A DNA stretch of 64,000 nucleotides. Origin: CAUZIB01 sp963663925 (GTDB lineage: Bacteria > Acidobacteriota > Vicinamibacteria > Vicinamibacterales > UBA8438). The stretch's first letter is position 1. Each line of letters begins with the position of its first letter. The notes under the pieces are model-generated. The model ran no database searches, was not told the DNA's origin, and worked only from the letters and a program-made list of their open reading frames with translations. The translations under genes were made by a program, and so were the position numbers. Positions 1 through 8,334 of this stretch are shown here, piece by piece. The stretch is from assembly GCA_965237405.1 (NCBI GenBank), contig OZ250139.1, positions 248,001 to 312,000 on the forward strand, in the 5' to 3' direction.

Positions 1-2445
1 GAGGGCATCACAACCGGCGACCAGATTGTGTACAACGAGGAAATCAATCCGTCGTGGGGTGGCCCGATCATCCGCGACCGGTTGTGGTTTTTCTCCTCAG
101 TCCGCTTCCGCAAGCGCTACACCGCGATAGCCGGAACCGTATGGCCCGACAGTGCGCTCATGCGGGATGCGCTACCCGATCTCATCGGGGAACAAGGCAT
201 CTCCGAGGGCTGGGGGCGTAGCCTCGGGCTTCGCTTGACCGGACAGGTGAGTGAGCGGCAGAAGGTCAGCGCCTTCATGCAGCGGTCCTTCTCATTGACC
301 GGTCGCGGCCTGAAGGGTTGGGCCTGGGAGAATGTGACACTTGAGCCGGTGGAGGGTGCGCGGCATCGCAATCCTGACAGCCAGCGCAATTACATTTTCC
401 AGGCGAAGTACACGTACACACCCAGCGCGCGAACCCTCGTTGAGTTTGGCTATTCGACCAACAACGGTGGGGGCGTGCTTTCGAACCAACCGAATGTGCC
501 GATCACGCGGCGCTTGGGCGCGGGTCGAGACCTGAACCCAGCTGAACCCGGCGACCTGACGCAGTGCGTCGTGACGCCGTGCTTCCATGGGACAGGCTAC
601 GACATGACGCGGGCGTATTTCACCGATGGCATTCGTCGTCAGGACGACGTCCTGCGGACGCGGTGGGGTGGCGACGGCCACCAATGGAACATGGCGTTCC
701 CGAAGTTTACGAAGATCCCACAGGGGTCGTTCTCGTATGTGACGGGTTCGCATAACTTTAAGGCCGGCTTCCAACAGATGAACGGTCGTGTCGGTGGGCA
801 GCTCAGCGCCATTGGGGGCTTCTTTGACATGGCCTACCGCCAGGGCGTGCCCAACAACGTGCATATTGCCAACGAGACGCTCTCCTCCACGTGGGGGCAA
901 GAAATGAGCTTCTACGCGCAGGACACCTGGACCATGGATCGGTTGACGATCAACCTGGGCCTCAGGAATGACAATTTCAAGACGGGGAATGACATGTGGC
1001 GCGCCGAGGGTGGGATTCCGGCGAGTCGCTTCAAGCACGCGAGGCTGTTCGATTCGGATGTCATCGAGGAGATTACGCCGAATGACTTTAGTCCGCGGTT
1101 CAGCATCGTGTATGACCTGTTTGGCGATGCGAAGACGGCGGTGAAGTTCTCAGCCAACCGCTACACCAAGCGGTACGTCGCGGGCCTCGGCGCCCGGTAT
1201 CATCCGGTCGGCTGGGGCTGGGATTGGCGTCCGTGGGCGGACTGTTCGCTGCTGCCATCGTCCAAAATACCGGGCGGCAGGCAGGTGTACAGTGGCGGGA
1301 ATAACGGGGCGCTCTGCCCGACCCAAGGGGACCTCATGGCCGAAGGGTTCAGCCAGACCGAAGCTGACTTCTACCTGAGCACGAACTTTGACGGCATCGC
1401 CCAGGACAACGAGATCGGGCGACGCGGGAATCTGCGTGTCTTCTCGGAGGTGCCGCAAGGTACAGCGAACCGGTCGGGTAACCGGATCGCTGGCGATCTC
1501 AAGCGGGAGAGCAACGTCGAATACTCGGCGTCTATCCAGCATGAGATTCTCCCGCGTGTCTCGGTGACGTTCGCCTACTACTACCGGACCTTCTTCAACC
1601 AGCCCTCCAGCATTAACGCGGCCCTCCCGTTATGTAACCCGTATGAGGCAGTCCCGGGTACACTTTGTGGGGCCTACAATGTCGTACCGGTCACGTTCAA
1701 CGACCGGTTTGGTGTGCTGCCGGATTACGATGGCACGACTTTCAACGTGTTCAACCGTGCTCCGGAGTATGAAGGTCTTATCAACGACATCGTCGACAGC
1801 TCATCGGATCGGAACGGCGCTCGCTACCAGGCGTACGAGCTCTCGTTCCAGGCGCGGTTGCCGAACGGAGGCACGGCGTTTGGAGGTTGGACGGGGCACC
1901 AGCACGCACAGGATACCTGTGGTCTGGAGAACCCGAATGGTGGAAACGTGACGCCGATGATCAACGGCGAGTGGCGCTTCCAGCAGGGCGGACGTTACTG
2001 CAGCCAGATCAATCCAGAGCTGAGTCCGGTGCCGTGGGCCGGGATGCCGTTCCGGCATGACTTCAAGTTCTTCGCGGTCTATCCGCTGCCATTCGATTTC
2101 CAGATGGCCGGTGGGTTGCAGATGTACTCGGGGGACGAGAAGCAGGTCATGTATCAGGTGCAGCCGGGTGACTTCCCCGACTACGTCACGCAGACCTTCG
2201 CTCCGACGGTGGTCGTTAATGCGCCTGGCGAGCTGTATCAGGGATACTGGCAGCAGGTCGACTTCAACATCCGGAAGCACTTCCGGTTCAGAGGGGTCGA
2301 GTACACGGCGCAGATCGATATCTTCAATGCGTTGAACGACAACTCGATCATTAACTCGATTCAGAACTACAGCTCGGTCCTCTTCCGTCCGCTCAGTATC
2401 ATGGCCGGTCGGGTGACCAAGCTTGCGGTTCAGGTGAACTGGTAG
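1..2445 (+). CDS. TonB-dependent receptor, Oar-like, 3' part
   Basis: This is the C-terminal part of an outer-membrane TonB-dependent receptor. The reading frame is open from base 1, so the true start lies outside the window. What is visible is the end of the plug and the beta-barrel, rich in Gly/Tyr/Asn and alternating strands, ending in ...AVQVNW with the terminal aromatic residue typical of outer-membrane barrels. The first ~514 bases are about 97% identical to the receptor gene at 63487-64000, so the missing N-terminus probably resembles that copy (signal peptide, carboxypeptidase-regulatory-like domain, plug). A terminator follows at 2481. Substrate unknown; large polymers or peptides are usual guesses for this group. 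Confidence 0.9.
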   Translation, partial: EGITTGDQIVYNEEINPSWGGPIIRDRLWFFSSVRFRKRYTAIAGTVWPDSALMRDALPDLIGEQGISEGWGRSLGLRLTGQVSERQKVSAFMQRSFSLTGRGLKGWAWENVTLEPVEGARHRNPDSQRNYIFQAKYTYTPSARTLVEFGYSTNNGGGVLSNQPNVPITRRLGAGRDLNPAEPGDLTQCVVTPCFHGTGYDMTRAYFTDGIRRQDDVLRTRWGGDGHQWNMAFPKFTKIPQGSFSYVTGSHNFKAGFQQMNGRVGGQLSAIGGFFDMAYRQGVPNNVHIANETLSSTWGQEMSFYAQDTWTMDRLTINLGLRNDNFKTGNDMWRAEGGIPASRFKHARLFDSDVIEEITPNDFSPRFSIVYDLFGDAKTAVKFSANRYTKRYVAGLGARYHPVGWGWDWRPWADCSLLPSSKIPGGRQVYSGGNNGALCPTQGDLMAEGFSQTEADFYLSTNFDGIAQDNEIGRRGNLRVFSEVPQGTANRSGNRIAGDLKRESNVEYSASIQHEILPRVSVTFAYYYRTFFNQPSSINAALPLCNPYEAVPGTLCGAYNVVPVTFNDRFGVLPDYDGTTFNVFNRAPEYEGLINDIVDSSSDRNGARYQAYELSFQARLPNGGTAFGGWTGHQHAQDTCGLENPNGGNVTPMINGEWRFQQGGRYCSQINPELSPVPWAGMPFRHDFKFFAVYPLPFDFQMAGGLQMYSGDEKQVMYQVQPGDFPDYVTQTFAPTVVVNAPGELYQGYWQQVDFNIRKHFRFRGVEYTAQIDIFNALNDNSIINSIQNYSSVLFRPLSIMAGRVTKLAVQVNW

Positions 2446-2480
2446 ACGACGGACCGTCGTTTATCAGCGACCCGATTTCG

Positions 2481-2515
2481 GGCCGGTGGGGGAACCCCCC
2501 CACCGGCCTTTTTTT
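2481..2515 (+). terminator. Rho-independent terminator of TonB receptor
   Basis: A 12-bp G+C-rich stem (2481-2492 with 2497-2508) with a 4-base loop is followed by seven T. The same ggccggtgggg stem recurs at 17692 after the second receptor gene, so the terminator is shared by this gene family. Confidence 0.85.
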
Positions 2516-2547
2516 GTACGCGCCCGTGGATGCATTGGACGACACAG

Positions 2548-2625
2548 ATGGATCGGGTGAAAAGGAAATTGTGGCGGTGCGTCATCGTGGCTTGCCTCGC
2601 GCTGCTTGTCTCTCTGTTGCGATAG
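2548..2625 (+). CDS. possible tiny membrane peptide (25 aa)
   Basis: A short open frame directly after the receptor terminator encodes a basic N-terminus (MDRVKRKLW) and a hydrophobic stretch (VIVACLALLVSLL), as in a single-span membrane peptide. An in-frame ATG at 2530 would add six residues. No good ribosome-binding site is visible. It is listed because similar tiny ORFs lie beside the second receptor (14336-14434 and 17777-17863). Function unknown; it could be chance. Confidence 0.25.
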   Translation: MDRVKRKLWRCVIVACLALLVSLLR

Positions 2626-2638
2626 GTTCAGACGCGGG

Positions 2639-2728
2639 CGTAAGGTGCGATTAATGGGCCGAGGTCCGGTCAGTGCTGGTCGAGTCTCCCAAGTAATCTC
2701 AGGCCATGCCGCCTGCGCTACAGTTCCT
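2639..2728 (+). mobile_element. truncated left end of integrase-core IS
   Basis: Starts with the terminal sequence cgtaaggtgcgattaat and runs through the leader into the first codons (MPPALQFL) of the integrase-core transposase seen complete at 61302-62467. It stops where the inverted element at 2729 begins, so it is a 90-bp stump left by a later insertion or recombination. Confidence 0.8.
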
Positions 2729-3894
2729 CGTAAGGTGCGTTTAATCGGTCGACCCCTTATGCGGCCTCTCGATTGTAGAAACTGAGTAATCCTCCGAGGC
2801 GTACCCGCCGCCGAACGTCGGCGTCCGGCCTTCGCGGAGGTGGTGGTCGTTGCAGGAGCTGGTTGTCGAGTCCCTGGTGGTTTCGCTCGCGATGGTCGTG
2901 TTCTCTGTACTCGTAGACGAGACGACGCAGATGCCCCTCGCCGAGCGGGACCACGCGTGTGAGACACTCCTCTTTGATCGACCTGACGAACCGCTCGGCA
3001 TAGGCGTTGAGATTGGGACTCTTCGGCGGCAGCCGAATCGGCTGAACACCGGCGCTCTCCAGGATCTCGCCAAAGACCCGCGTATAGAGGGGATCGCGGT
3101 CGTGAATCAGATGGCGCGCCCTGCGCAAACAGCCATCGACCGGGTCCGTCACATTGCGGGCCTGCTGCTCCATCCACGCGCCGCCCGGCTGCGGGTGGAT
3201 CCCGGCGATGGTCACGCGGCGGGATCTCAGCTCGATCACGAAGAAGACGAGGTACCGCCTGAGCCCCGCCCGCGTCAACACCTCGACGGTGAACAGATCG
3301 CAGGCCGCCAGGCCCTCCCAGGGCGCCTGCAGGAACGTCTTCCAGGGCATGTGCCGGCTCCGCTCGGGCGCCGGGTCGACTCCGTGGTCGTGCAGGATCC
3401 GCTTCACCGGGGTCCGGGCGATAGTGTGGCCGAGGTTCGAGAGCGCACCGCGGATCCACGTGTAGCCCCACCGCGGATTGTCGACCGCCATCCTGACCAC
3501 GAGCTCGGCGACGTCTTGTCGGGTCATTGGTCGACCTCGACGTCGGCGGGCGCTGCCATCGTATTTCTTGGCGATCAGTCTCCGGTACCAACGCAGGATC
3601 GTATCCGGGGTGACGATGCCCGCGACCTGCGTCAAGACCCGCCGGCCGAGTTTGTGACCGCGCACAGCGAGTCGACGACGCTGGGCGTCCGTCAGGCGAA
3701 GCGGCCGAGGGCCCAGGTGTTCTCGGAGGACCCGATTCTCCTCCCGGAGATAGTCGATCAAATCGTCTTGGTGACGGTTCACCCAGCCAGCGAACGTGAG
3801 GACGAGGAACTGCAGCGCAGGCGGCATAGCCTGAGACTACTTGGGAGACTCGACCAGCACCGACCTAGCCTCGGCCGCTTTTTCGCACCATACG
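2729..3894 (-). mobile_element. integrase-core (rve) IS, copy 1
   Basis: An insertion sequence of about 1.17 kb bounded by cgtaaggtgcgtttaat at one end and an imperfect inverted copy (cgcaccatacg) at the other. Near-identical to copy 3 at 47014-48179, and related to copies at 24836 and 61302. Outer flanks differ between copies, which fixes the boundaries. No clear target duplication is seen. Confidence 0.85.
2757..3827 (-). CDS. IS transposase, integrase core domain, 356 aa
   Basis: DDE transposase of the IS3/IS481 superfamily that catalyses movement of the surrounding IS. The N-terminal third carries a helix-turn-helix-like region (GIVTPDTILRWYRRL). The rve core shows the acidic triad: D in CDLFTVEV, D in LIHDRDPLY, E in NAYAERFVRSIKEE. 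The frame is intact and fills the element. Start is the ATG followed by PPALQFLVL, conserved in all four copies. Confidence 0.9.
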   Translation of the reverse strand: MPPALQFLVLTFAGWVNRHQDDLIDYLREENRVLREHLGPRPLRLTDAQRRRLAVRGHKLGRRVLTQVAGIVTPDTILRWYRRLIAKKYDGSARRRRGRPMTRQDVAELVVRMAVDNPRWGYTWIRGALSNLGHTIARTPVKRILHDHGVDPAPERSRHMPWKTFLQAPWEGLAACDLFTVEVLTRAGLRRYLVFFVIELRSRRVTIAGIHPQPGGAWMEQQARNVTDPVDGCLRRARHLIHDRDPLYTRVFGEILESAGVQPIRLPPKSPNLNAYAERFVRSIKEECLTRVVPLGEGHLRRLVYEYREHDHRERNHQGLDNQLLQRPPPPRRPDADVRRRVRLGGLLSFYNREAA

Positions 3895-4032
3895 GGGTGG
3901 TCATCCCGGACGAGGCCGGGAGCGGACACGCACCGCAGAGCTTCGCGAAGGCGGCTTCCGAACGAATCCGGTCGGGATTGTCGCCGAAGACGATCAGCAG
4001 TTCGGCCGCGGTGTGGGCGCCCACCCCAAAGC
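3895..4032 (-). pseudogene. IS110 transposase fragment
   Basis: On the minus strand this reads GVGAHTAAELLIVFGDNP, then AAFAKLCGACPLPASSGMTT, matching the C-terminal half of the IS110 recombinases at 56512 and 58887. Only about 45 codons remain. It is cut on one side by the integrase-core IS and on the other by the IS5 element starting at 4033. Confidence 0.85.
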
Positions 4033-5121
4033 GGCGTTGTTGCATGAAGACCCTGCGGGGGTGAGGCGGTTTGGCCTGCACTTCTCGTGACCCTCCGCAG
4101 GAGCCACACTACCGGGATGCAGTCGAAGGTCCATCCCACGTATAAGACGCAGTACCGCGTGGCGAACTGGCCGGCCTATAACCAGGTCCTCGTTCGCCGC
4201 GGCAATGTGACGGTGTGGGTGTCCTCGGAAGCGATCGCTGCCTGGACGGCCAGGCGGAGCGGCCGGCGGGGTGGGCAGCGGCGCGACTCGGATCTCGCCA
4301 TCGAGACCGCTCTGACCCTGCGGCTCATCTCCCATCTCCCGCTGCGCCAGGCCGAAGGGTTCCTGCACGCGCTGTTCGGGATAATGCGTCTCGACCTCTC
4401 CGTTCCCGACTAGACGACGCTCTCTCGGCGCAGTCAGCATCTGCGGCGCCGTCTGCGGCCGGTCCCGCCCGGCGAGAGCCTTCATCTCGTGCGTGACAGT
4501 ACGGGTCTGTCCATCGTCGGGGCAGGGGAGTGGGCGGCCGCGACACACGGTGGTTGCGGCCGGCGTGGCTGGCGGAAGCTCCACCGTGGCGTCGATCAGT
4601 CAGGTGTGATCCGTGTCCACACGCTAACCGAGAAGACGGGTGACGATGCGACCACCGCCGTGGATCTGCTCACTGCGGTCGAGGGCCCTCTCGTGCGCGT
4701 CACCGCTGACGCCGCCTCTGACACGGTCGCCGTCTACGAAACGGCGACGGCGCGGGGTGCGACGGTCGTCATCCCACCGGCCAGGACGGCGAACGTCTCT
4801 GGTCACGGCCCGCGGTCGCCCGCGCGGGATCGGACGATCATGTTGGTGAAGACGCTCGGCCGGCGCCGCTGGAAGAAGGTGTCAGGGTACCATCGTCAGG
4901 GCCGGGTGGAGAACACGTTCTTCCGCTACAAGTCCATCATCGGCGATGGTCTTCTCGCCCGGAGTCCAGCTGGCAGGGGAGTGAGGTGAGGCCGTCCTCG
5001 GTTGTGAGATCCTCAATCGGATGACCGCCCTCGGCCGACCAGTGTCGTATCGCATCGTCAGGTGAGGATGATCCTGTCGATTGGCCTCGTGCGGGCCGGT
5101 GACGATTCGTGCAACAACGCC
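4033..5121 (+). mobile_element. IS5-family element (IS903-like), decayed
   Basis: Bounded by ggcgttgttgca at 4033 and its inverted form tgcaacaacgcc ending at 5121, the same terminal repeat as the IS5 at 45286-46340. It lies between an IS110 fragment and a PIN-toxin fragment. The transposase gene inside is broken. Confidence 0.8.
4117..5065 (+). pseudogene. IS5 transposase (IS903-like), nonsense and frameshift
   Basis: Begins MQSKVHPTYKTQYRVANW like the intact copy at 45339. A TAG at 4411-4413 replaces the His codon of the conserved PDHTTLSR motif. The frame reopens to give DSTGLSIVGAGEW, shifts near 4980, and the tail (LNRMTALGRP) ends in another frame at 5065. The element cannot make full transposase. 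Confidence 0.88.
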
Positions 5122-5200
5122 GGCAGTCTCCACGAGGAACGCCGACGATTTCCCGGGATGCGGGATCGAGGTCATTGACCCGTGGATGAGAACAGCCAAG
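5122..5200 (+). pseudogene. PIN-domain toxin (VapC-like) C-terminal scrap
   Basis: The frame gives VSTRNADDFPGCGIEVIDPW, matching the conserved C-terminal block of VapC-type ribonuclease toxins (TRN..DF...G....DPW). Everything upstream was replaced by the IS5 element ending at 5121. No antitoxin gene is visible. The open frame runs on past the hsdM start, but nothing after about 5200 looks conserved. Confidence 0.6.
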
Positions 5201-5249
5201 CTGCCACGCAACCACGAGTGGCCGGCGGCCAGGAAAGAGAAGACTATCC

Positions 5250-7427
5250 GTGAACATTCAGACGCACGAAAAACTGAAATCCAAAATCTGGGAAATCGCG
5301 AACCGGCTTAGGGGACCGTACCGGCCTCCTCAGTATCGCCTGGTCATGCTTCCGATGGTCGTTTTGCGTCGGCTCGACTGTGTCTTGGAGCCAACCAAGG
5401 ATGCCGTTCTAAAGAATCTCGAGGAGCTAGAGGCGCAGCAGATGCCCGAAGCGGCGTTGGACCGCCTGCTCGGCAAGGCCGCCGATCCGAAGCGGAAACA
5501 CGCGCTGTACAACACGAGTCCGTACACCTTCGCCCGGTTGCTTGGGGATGCCGAGAACATCGCGCCGAACCTCGTGTCGTACATGAACGGCTTTTCCCCA
5601 ACTGCGCGGCACATCTTCGAGCGCTTCAAGTTCGCTGATCAGATCGAGAAGCTCGACGCAAGCAACCGCCTCTTCACAGTCGTCAAGGCGATGACCGACG
5701 TCGACCTTCACCCAGACAGGATCGACAACCTACAGATGGGCTATCTGTTCGAGCATCTGGTGATGCGTTTCAACGAACAGTCCAACGAAGAGGCGGGGGA
5801 CCACTTCACGCCGCGCGAAGTCATCCGTCTCATGGCGAACCTCATCTACACCGGGGAGCAGGATGTCTATAAGCCCGGCATTTTCCGCACGATCTACGAT
5901 CCAGCATGCGGAACGGGCGGCATGCTCTCAGAATCCGAGAAGCTGATCCTCTCGCAGAACGAGCGGGCGCAGCTCGCGCTTTTCGGCCAGGATTACAATG
6001 ACGAGTCCTGGGCGATCTGCTGCTCGGATATGCTGATCAAGGACGAGGACACCGCCAACATCGTCCTCGGCGACACCCTAGGCGACGGCAAGACCAGGGA
6101 CGGCTTCGAGGGCGAACGCTTCCACTACCTGATGGCCAACCCGCCTTTCGGCGTCGAATGGAAGGACCAGAAGGACGTTGTCCAGCGGGAGCACAAGACG
6201 GTCGGCCTTTCGGGCCGGTTCGGCGCAGGGCTCCCGGCAATCGATGACGGATCGCTTCTCTTCCTCCAGCACATGATTTCCAAGATACATCCCTACGAGG
6301 AGAGGGACGAGAACCAGCCCGGCTCGAAAATCGCCATCGTCTTCAACGGCTCGCCGCTCTTCTCGGGCGACGCGGGATCGGGACCGTCCAACATTCGCCG
6401 CTGGATCATCGAGAACGACTGGCTCGACGCCATCGTGGCGCTGCCCGACCAGCTCTTCTACAACACCGGCATCTTCACCTATGTCTGGCTCGTGACGAAC
6501 CGCAAGGCGCCGGAGCGGCGCGGCAAGGTGCAGCTCATCGACGGCACCCGCTTCTTCGAGAAGATGAAGAAGAGCCTCAACAACAAACGCAACGAGATTA
6601 CCGAGGAGCAAATCCGCCACCTGACCCGCGTATACGGAAACTACCAGGACGGCGACAAAGCCGAAGTCCTCATCGACGGAAACCCCGAGTCCCGCGTCAT
6701 CTCCCGCATTTTCGAGAACCGGGAGTTCGGCTTCCTCAAAGTGACGGTCGAACGAGCCTTGCGGATGAACTTCGAGGCGACGGCGGAGCGGATTGCGAAG
6801 CTCGACGACCAGACCGCCTTCACGAATCTGGCGGCATCGAAGAAGCGGAAGGACGCGGCAGCGGCCGAGCGCGAGATCGAGGACGGGCAGAAGCAGCAGG
6901 ACGCTATCCGCGCCGTGCTGGCGACGCTCGAAGGCAACGGGCGCTACATGGACCGCGCCGCGTTCGAGGCCGATGTGATGAAAGCCGCGAAGAGCGCCGG
7001 CGCGAAAATTCTCGCCCCGATCAAGAAGGCAATCTTCGCGGCCCTTGGCGAGCGCGACCCAGATGCCGAGATTTGCCGTGACAGCAAGGGACGCTCCGAG
7101 CCGGACAGTGAGCTCAGGGACACCGAGAACATCCCCTTGCCGCCCGGTACGGTACTGCCCCTGCCGATGGATTTCGGGCCGGACAAGCCCAACGACCGAC
7201 TGGTTGCGGGGTTTCGGGACGACATCGACGGCTACATCGTACGCGAGGTGCTGCCCCATGTGCCCGATGCCTGGGTGGACTACGGCAAGACCAAGGTCGG
7301 CTACGAAATCCCGATCAACCGGCATTTTTATGTCTACAAGCCGCCGCGTCCGCTCGATCAGATCGAGGCGGACATCACCACGCTCGAAGGGAAGATCGCC
7401 GGGCTGCTGAGGGGGCTGGTGGGATGA
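5250..7427 (+). CDS. hsdM: type I R-M DNA methyltransferase subunit HsdM
   Basis: Adenine-N6 methyltransferase subunit of a type I restriction-modification complex (M2S methylates, R2M2S cuts). An N-terminal helical HsdM domain (about 1-150) precedes the methyltransferase fold. SAM-binding motif I is DPACGTGG (residues 217-224) and catalytic motif IV is NPPF (297-300). The 725-aa length exceeds the usual ~500 because of a long C-terminal extension with a charged helical region after about residue 500. A GTG start at 5250 is chosen because an aggaaagagaag ribosome-binding site sits just upstream. Stop and hsdS start overlap (ATGA), indicating translational coupling. Confidence 0.95.
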   Translation: MNIQTHEKLKSKIWEIANRLRGPYRPPQYRLVMLPMVVLRRLDCVLEPTKDAVLKNLEELEAQQMPEAALDRLLGKAADPKRKHALYNTSPYTFARLLGDAENIAPNLVSYMNGFSPTARHIFERFKFADQIEKLDASNRLFTVVKAMTDVDLHPDRIDNLQMGYLFEHLVMRFNEQSNEEAGDHFTPREVIRLMANLIYTGEQDVYKPGIFRTIYDPACGTGGMLSESEKLILSQNERAQLALFGQDYNDESWAICCSDMLIKDEDTANIVLGDTLGDGKTRDGFEGERFHYLMANPPFGVEWKDQKDVVQREHKTVGLSGRFGAGLPAIDDGSLLFLQHMISKIHPYEERDENQPGSKIAIVFNGSPLFSGDAGSGPSNIRRWIIENDWLDAIVALPDQLFYNTGIFTYVWLVTNRKAPERRGKVQLIDGTRFFEKMKKSLNNKRNEITEEQIRHLTRVYGNYQDGDKAEVLIDGNPESRVISRIFENREFGFLKVTVERALRMNFEATAERIAKLDDQTAFTNLAASKKRKDAAAAEREIEDGQKQQDAIRAVLATLEGNGRYMDRAAFEADVMKAAKSAGAKILAPIKKAIFAALGERDPDAEICRDSKGRSEPDSELRDTENIPLPPGTVLPLPMDFGPDKPNDRLVAGFRDDIDGYIVREVLPHVPDAWVDYGKTKVGYEIPINRHFYVYKPPRPLDQIEADITTLEGKIAGLLRGLVG

Positions 7428-8152
7428 CCGAAGTCCCAGAAAAGGTCCGCGAAGCCTATCGAGAGCTTCCGCCGGGCTGGAAGCTCGAGAAGCTGAAGTT
7501 CTTCGCCAACATCCGAAACAGCAACGTCGACAAGACCATCTCTGAGGGTGAGGAACCGGTTCGGCTCTGCAACTACACTGACGTCTACTACAACGACCGC
7601 ATCACGCCGGACCTGCACTTCATGGACGGATCGGCGACCGAATGGGAAATCGAACGTTTCCAGCTCAAACGCGATCAGGTCATCATCACAAAAGACAGCG
7701 AAGCGTGGGATGATATTGGCATCCCTGCCTTGGTCGCCGAGGATATGCTGGAGGTTTTGTGCGGCTACCACCTTTCGGTGTTGGAACCCGGCCCAGATCT
7801 GGACGGAGGCTTCCTCGCATGGCTCTGCCGGGCCGATCCGCTCAACGACCAATTCAAGCTCGCAGCGAACGGCGTCACTCGCTTCGGGCTCGGTCAATAC
7901 CCGATGAAGAACGCCTTCATCGCGCTTCCCCCGCTCGACACGCAGCGGCGGATTGCGCGGTTTCTGGATGAGAAGACGGCGCGGATCGACGGGCTGATCG
8001 AGAAAATGGCGGACGGCAATTTCGGTCCAAAAGCACCGAGCGATATCTCGAACTCAAACGACAGAAGCCTTTTGAGCCTGCTCATGGAGTACCGCGCCGC
8101 CCTGATCACGGCGGCTGTCACCGGTCAGATAGGAGAACTGAATGGCGAATGA
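7424..8152 (+). CDS. hsdS: type I R-M specificity subunit HsdS, half-size
   Basis: Target-recognition subunit of the type I complex. At 242 aa it is about half the usual 400-450. One target-recognition domain (about 15-180) is followed by a conserved helix (PPLDTQRRIARFLDEKTARI) and a C-terminal conserved block (YRAALITAAVTGQIGELNGE). A second recognition domain is absent. Half-size HsdS proteins can dimerise and recognise palindromic sites; alternatively this is an internal deletion. It overlaps hsdM by 4 bases and the next gene by 11. Confidence 0.88.
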   Translation: MTEVPEKVREAYRELPPGWKLEKLKFFANIRNSNVDKTISEGEEPVRLCNYTDVYYNDRITPDLHFMDGSATEWEIERFQLKRDQVIITKDSEAWDDIGIPALVAEDMLEVLCGYHLSVLEPGPDLDGGFLAWLCRADPLNDQFKLAANGVTRFGLGQYPMKNAFIALPPLDTQRRIARFLDEKTARIDGLIEKMADGNFGPKAPSDISNSNDRSLLSLLMEYRAALITAAVTGQIGELNGE

Positions 8153-8334
8153 ATTTCACGATGGGATTGAAGCGCTTCGCCATCTTATCGGCGCGAACGG
8201 TATCGAGGGCGACTGGTCTGAAGACAGTAACGGCAAGCACACCTTCAAATCCCAACGAAAGGGAACCCTCAACTACTGGCCCCACAAAGGTACGATCCAG
8301 TGCCAAGGCAAAGCGGAGCCGAAAGCTGAGCTAG

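Noticed and set aside
1..514. Window ends overlap as in a circular molecule or terminal redundancy
   Set aside because: Bases 1-514 and 63487-64000 differ at about 16 positions, many changing residues, so they are two paralogous genes, not the same sequence read twice.
2850..4064. 404-codon plus-strand frame across IS copy 1
   Set aside because: Antisense to the intact transposase and running through the IS end into an IS110 scrap; the same shadow appears in copy 3.
6078..7325. 415-codon minus-strand frame opposite hsdM
   Set aside because: No motif or ribosome-binding site; it is a shadow of high G+C third positions in hsdM.
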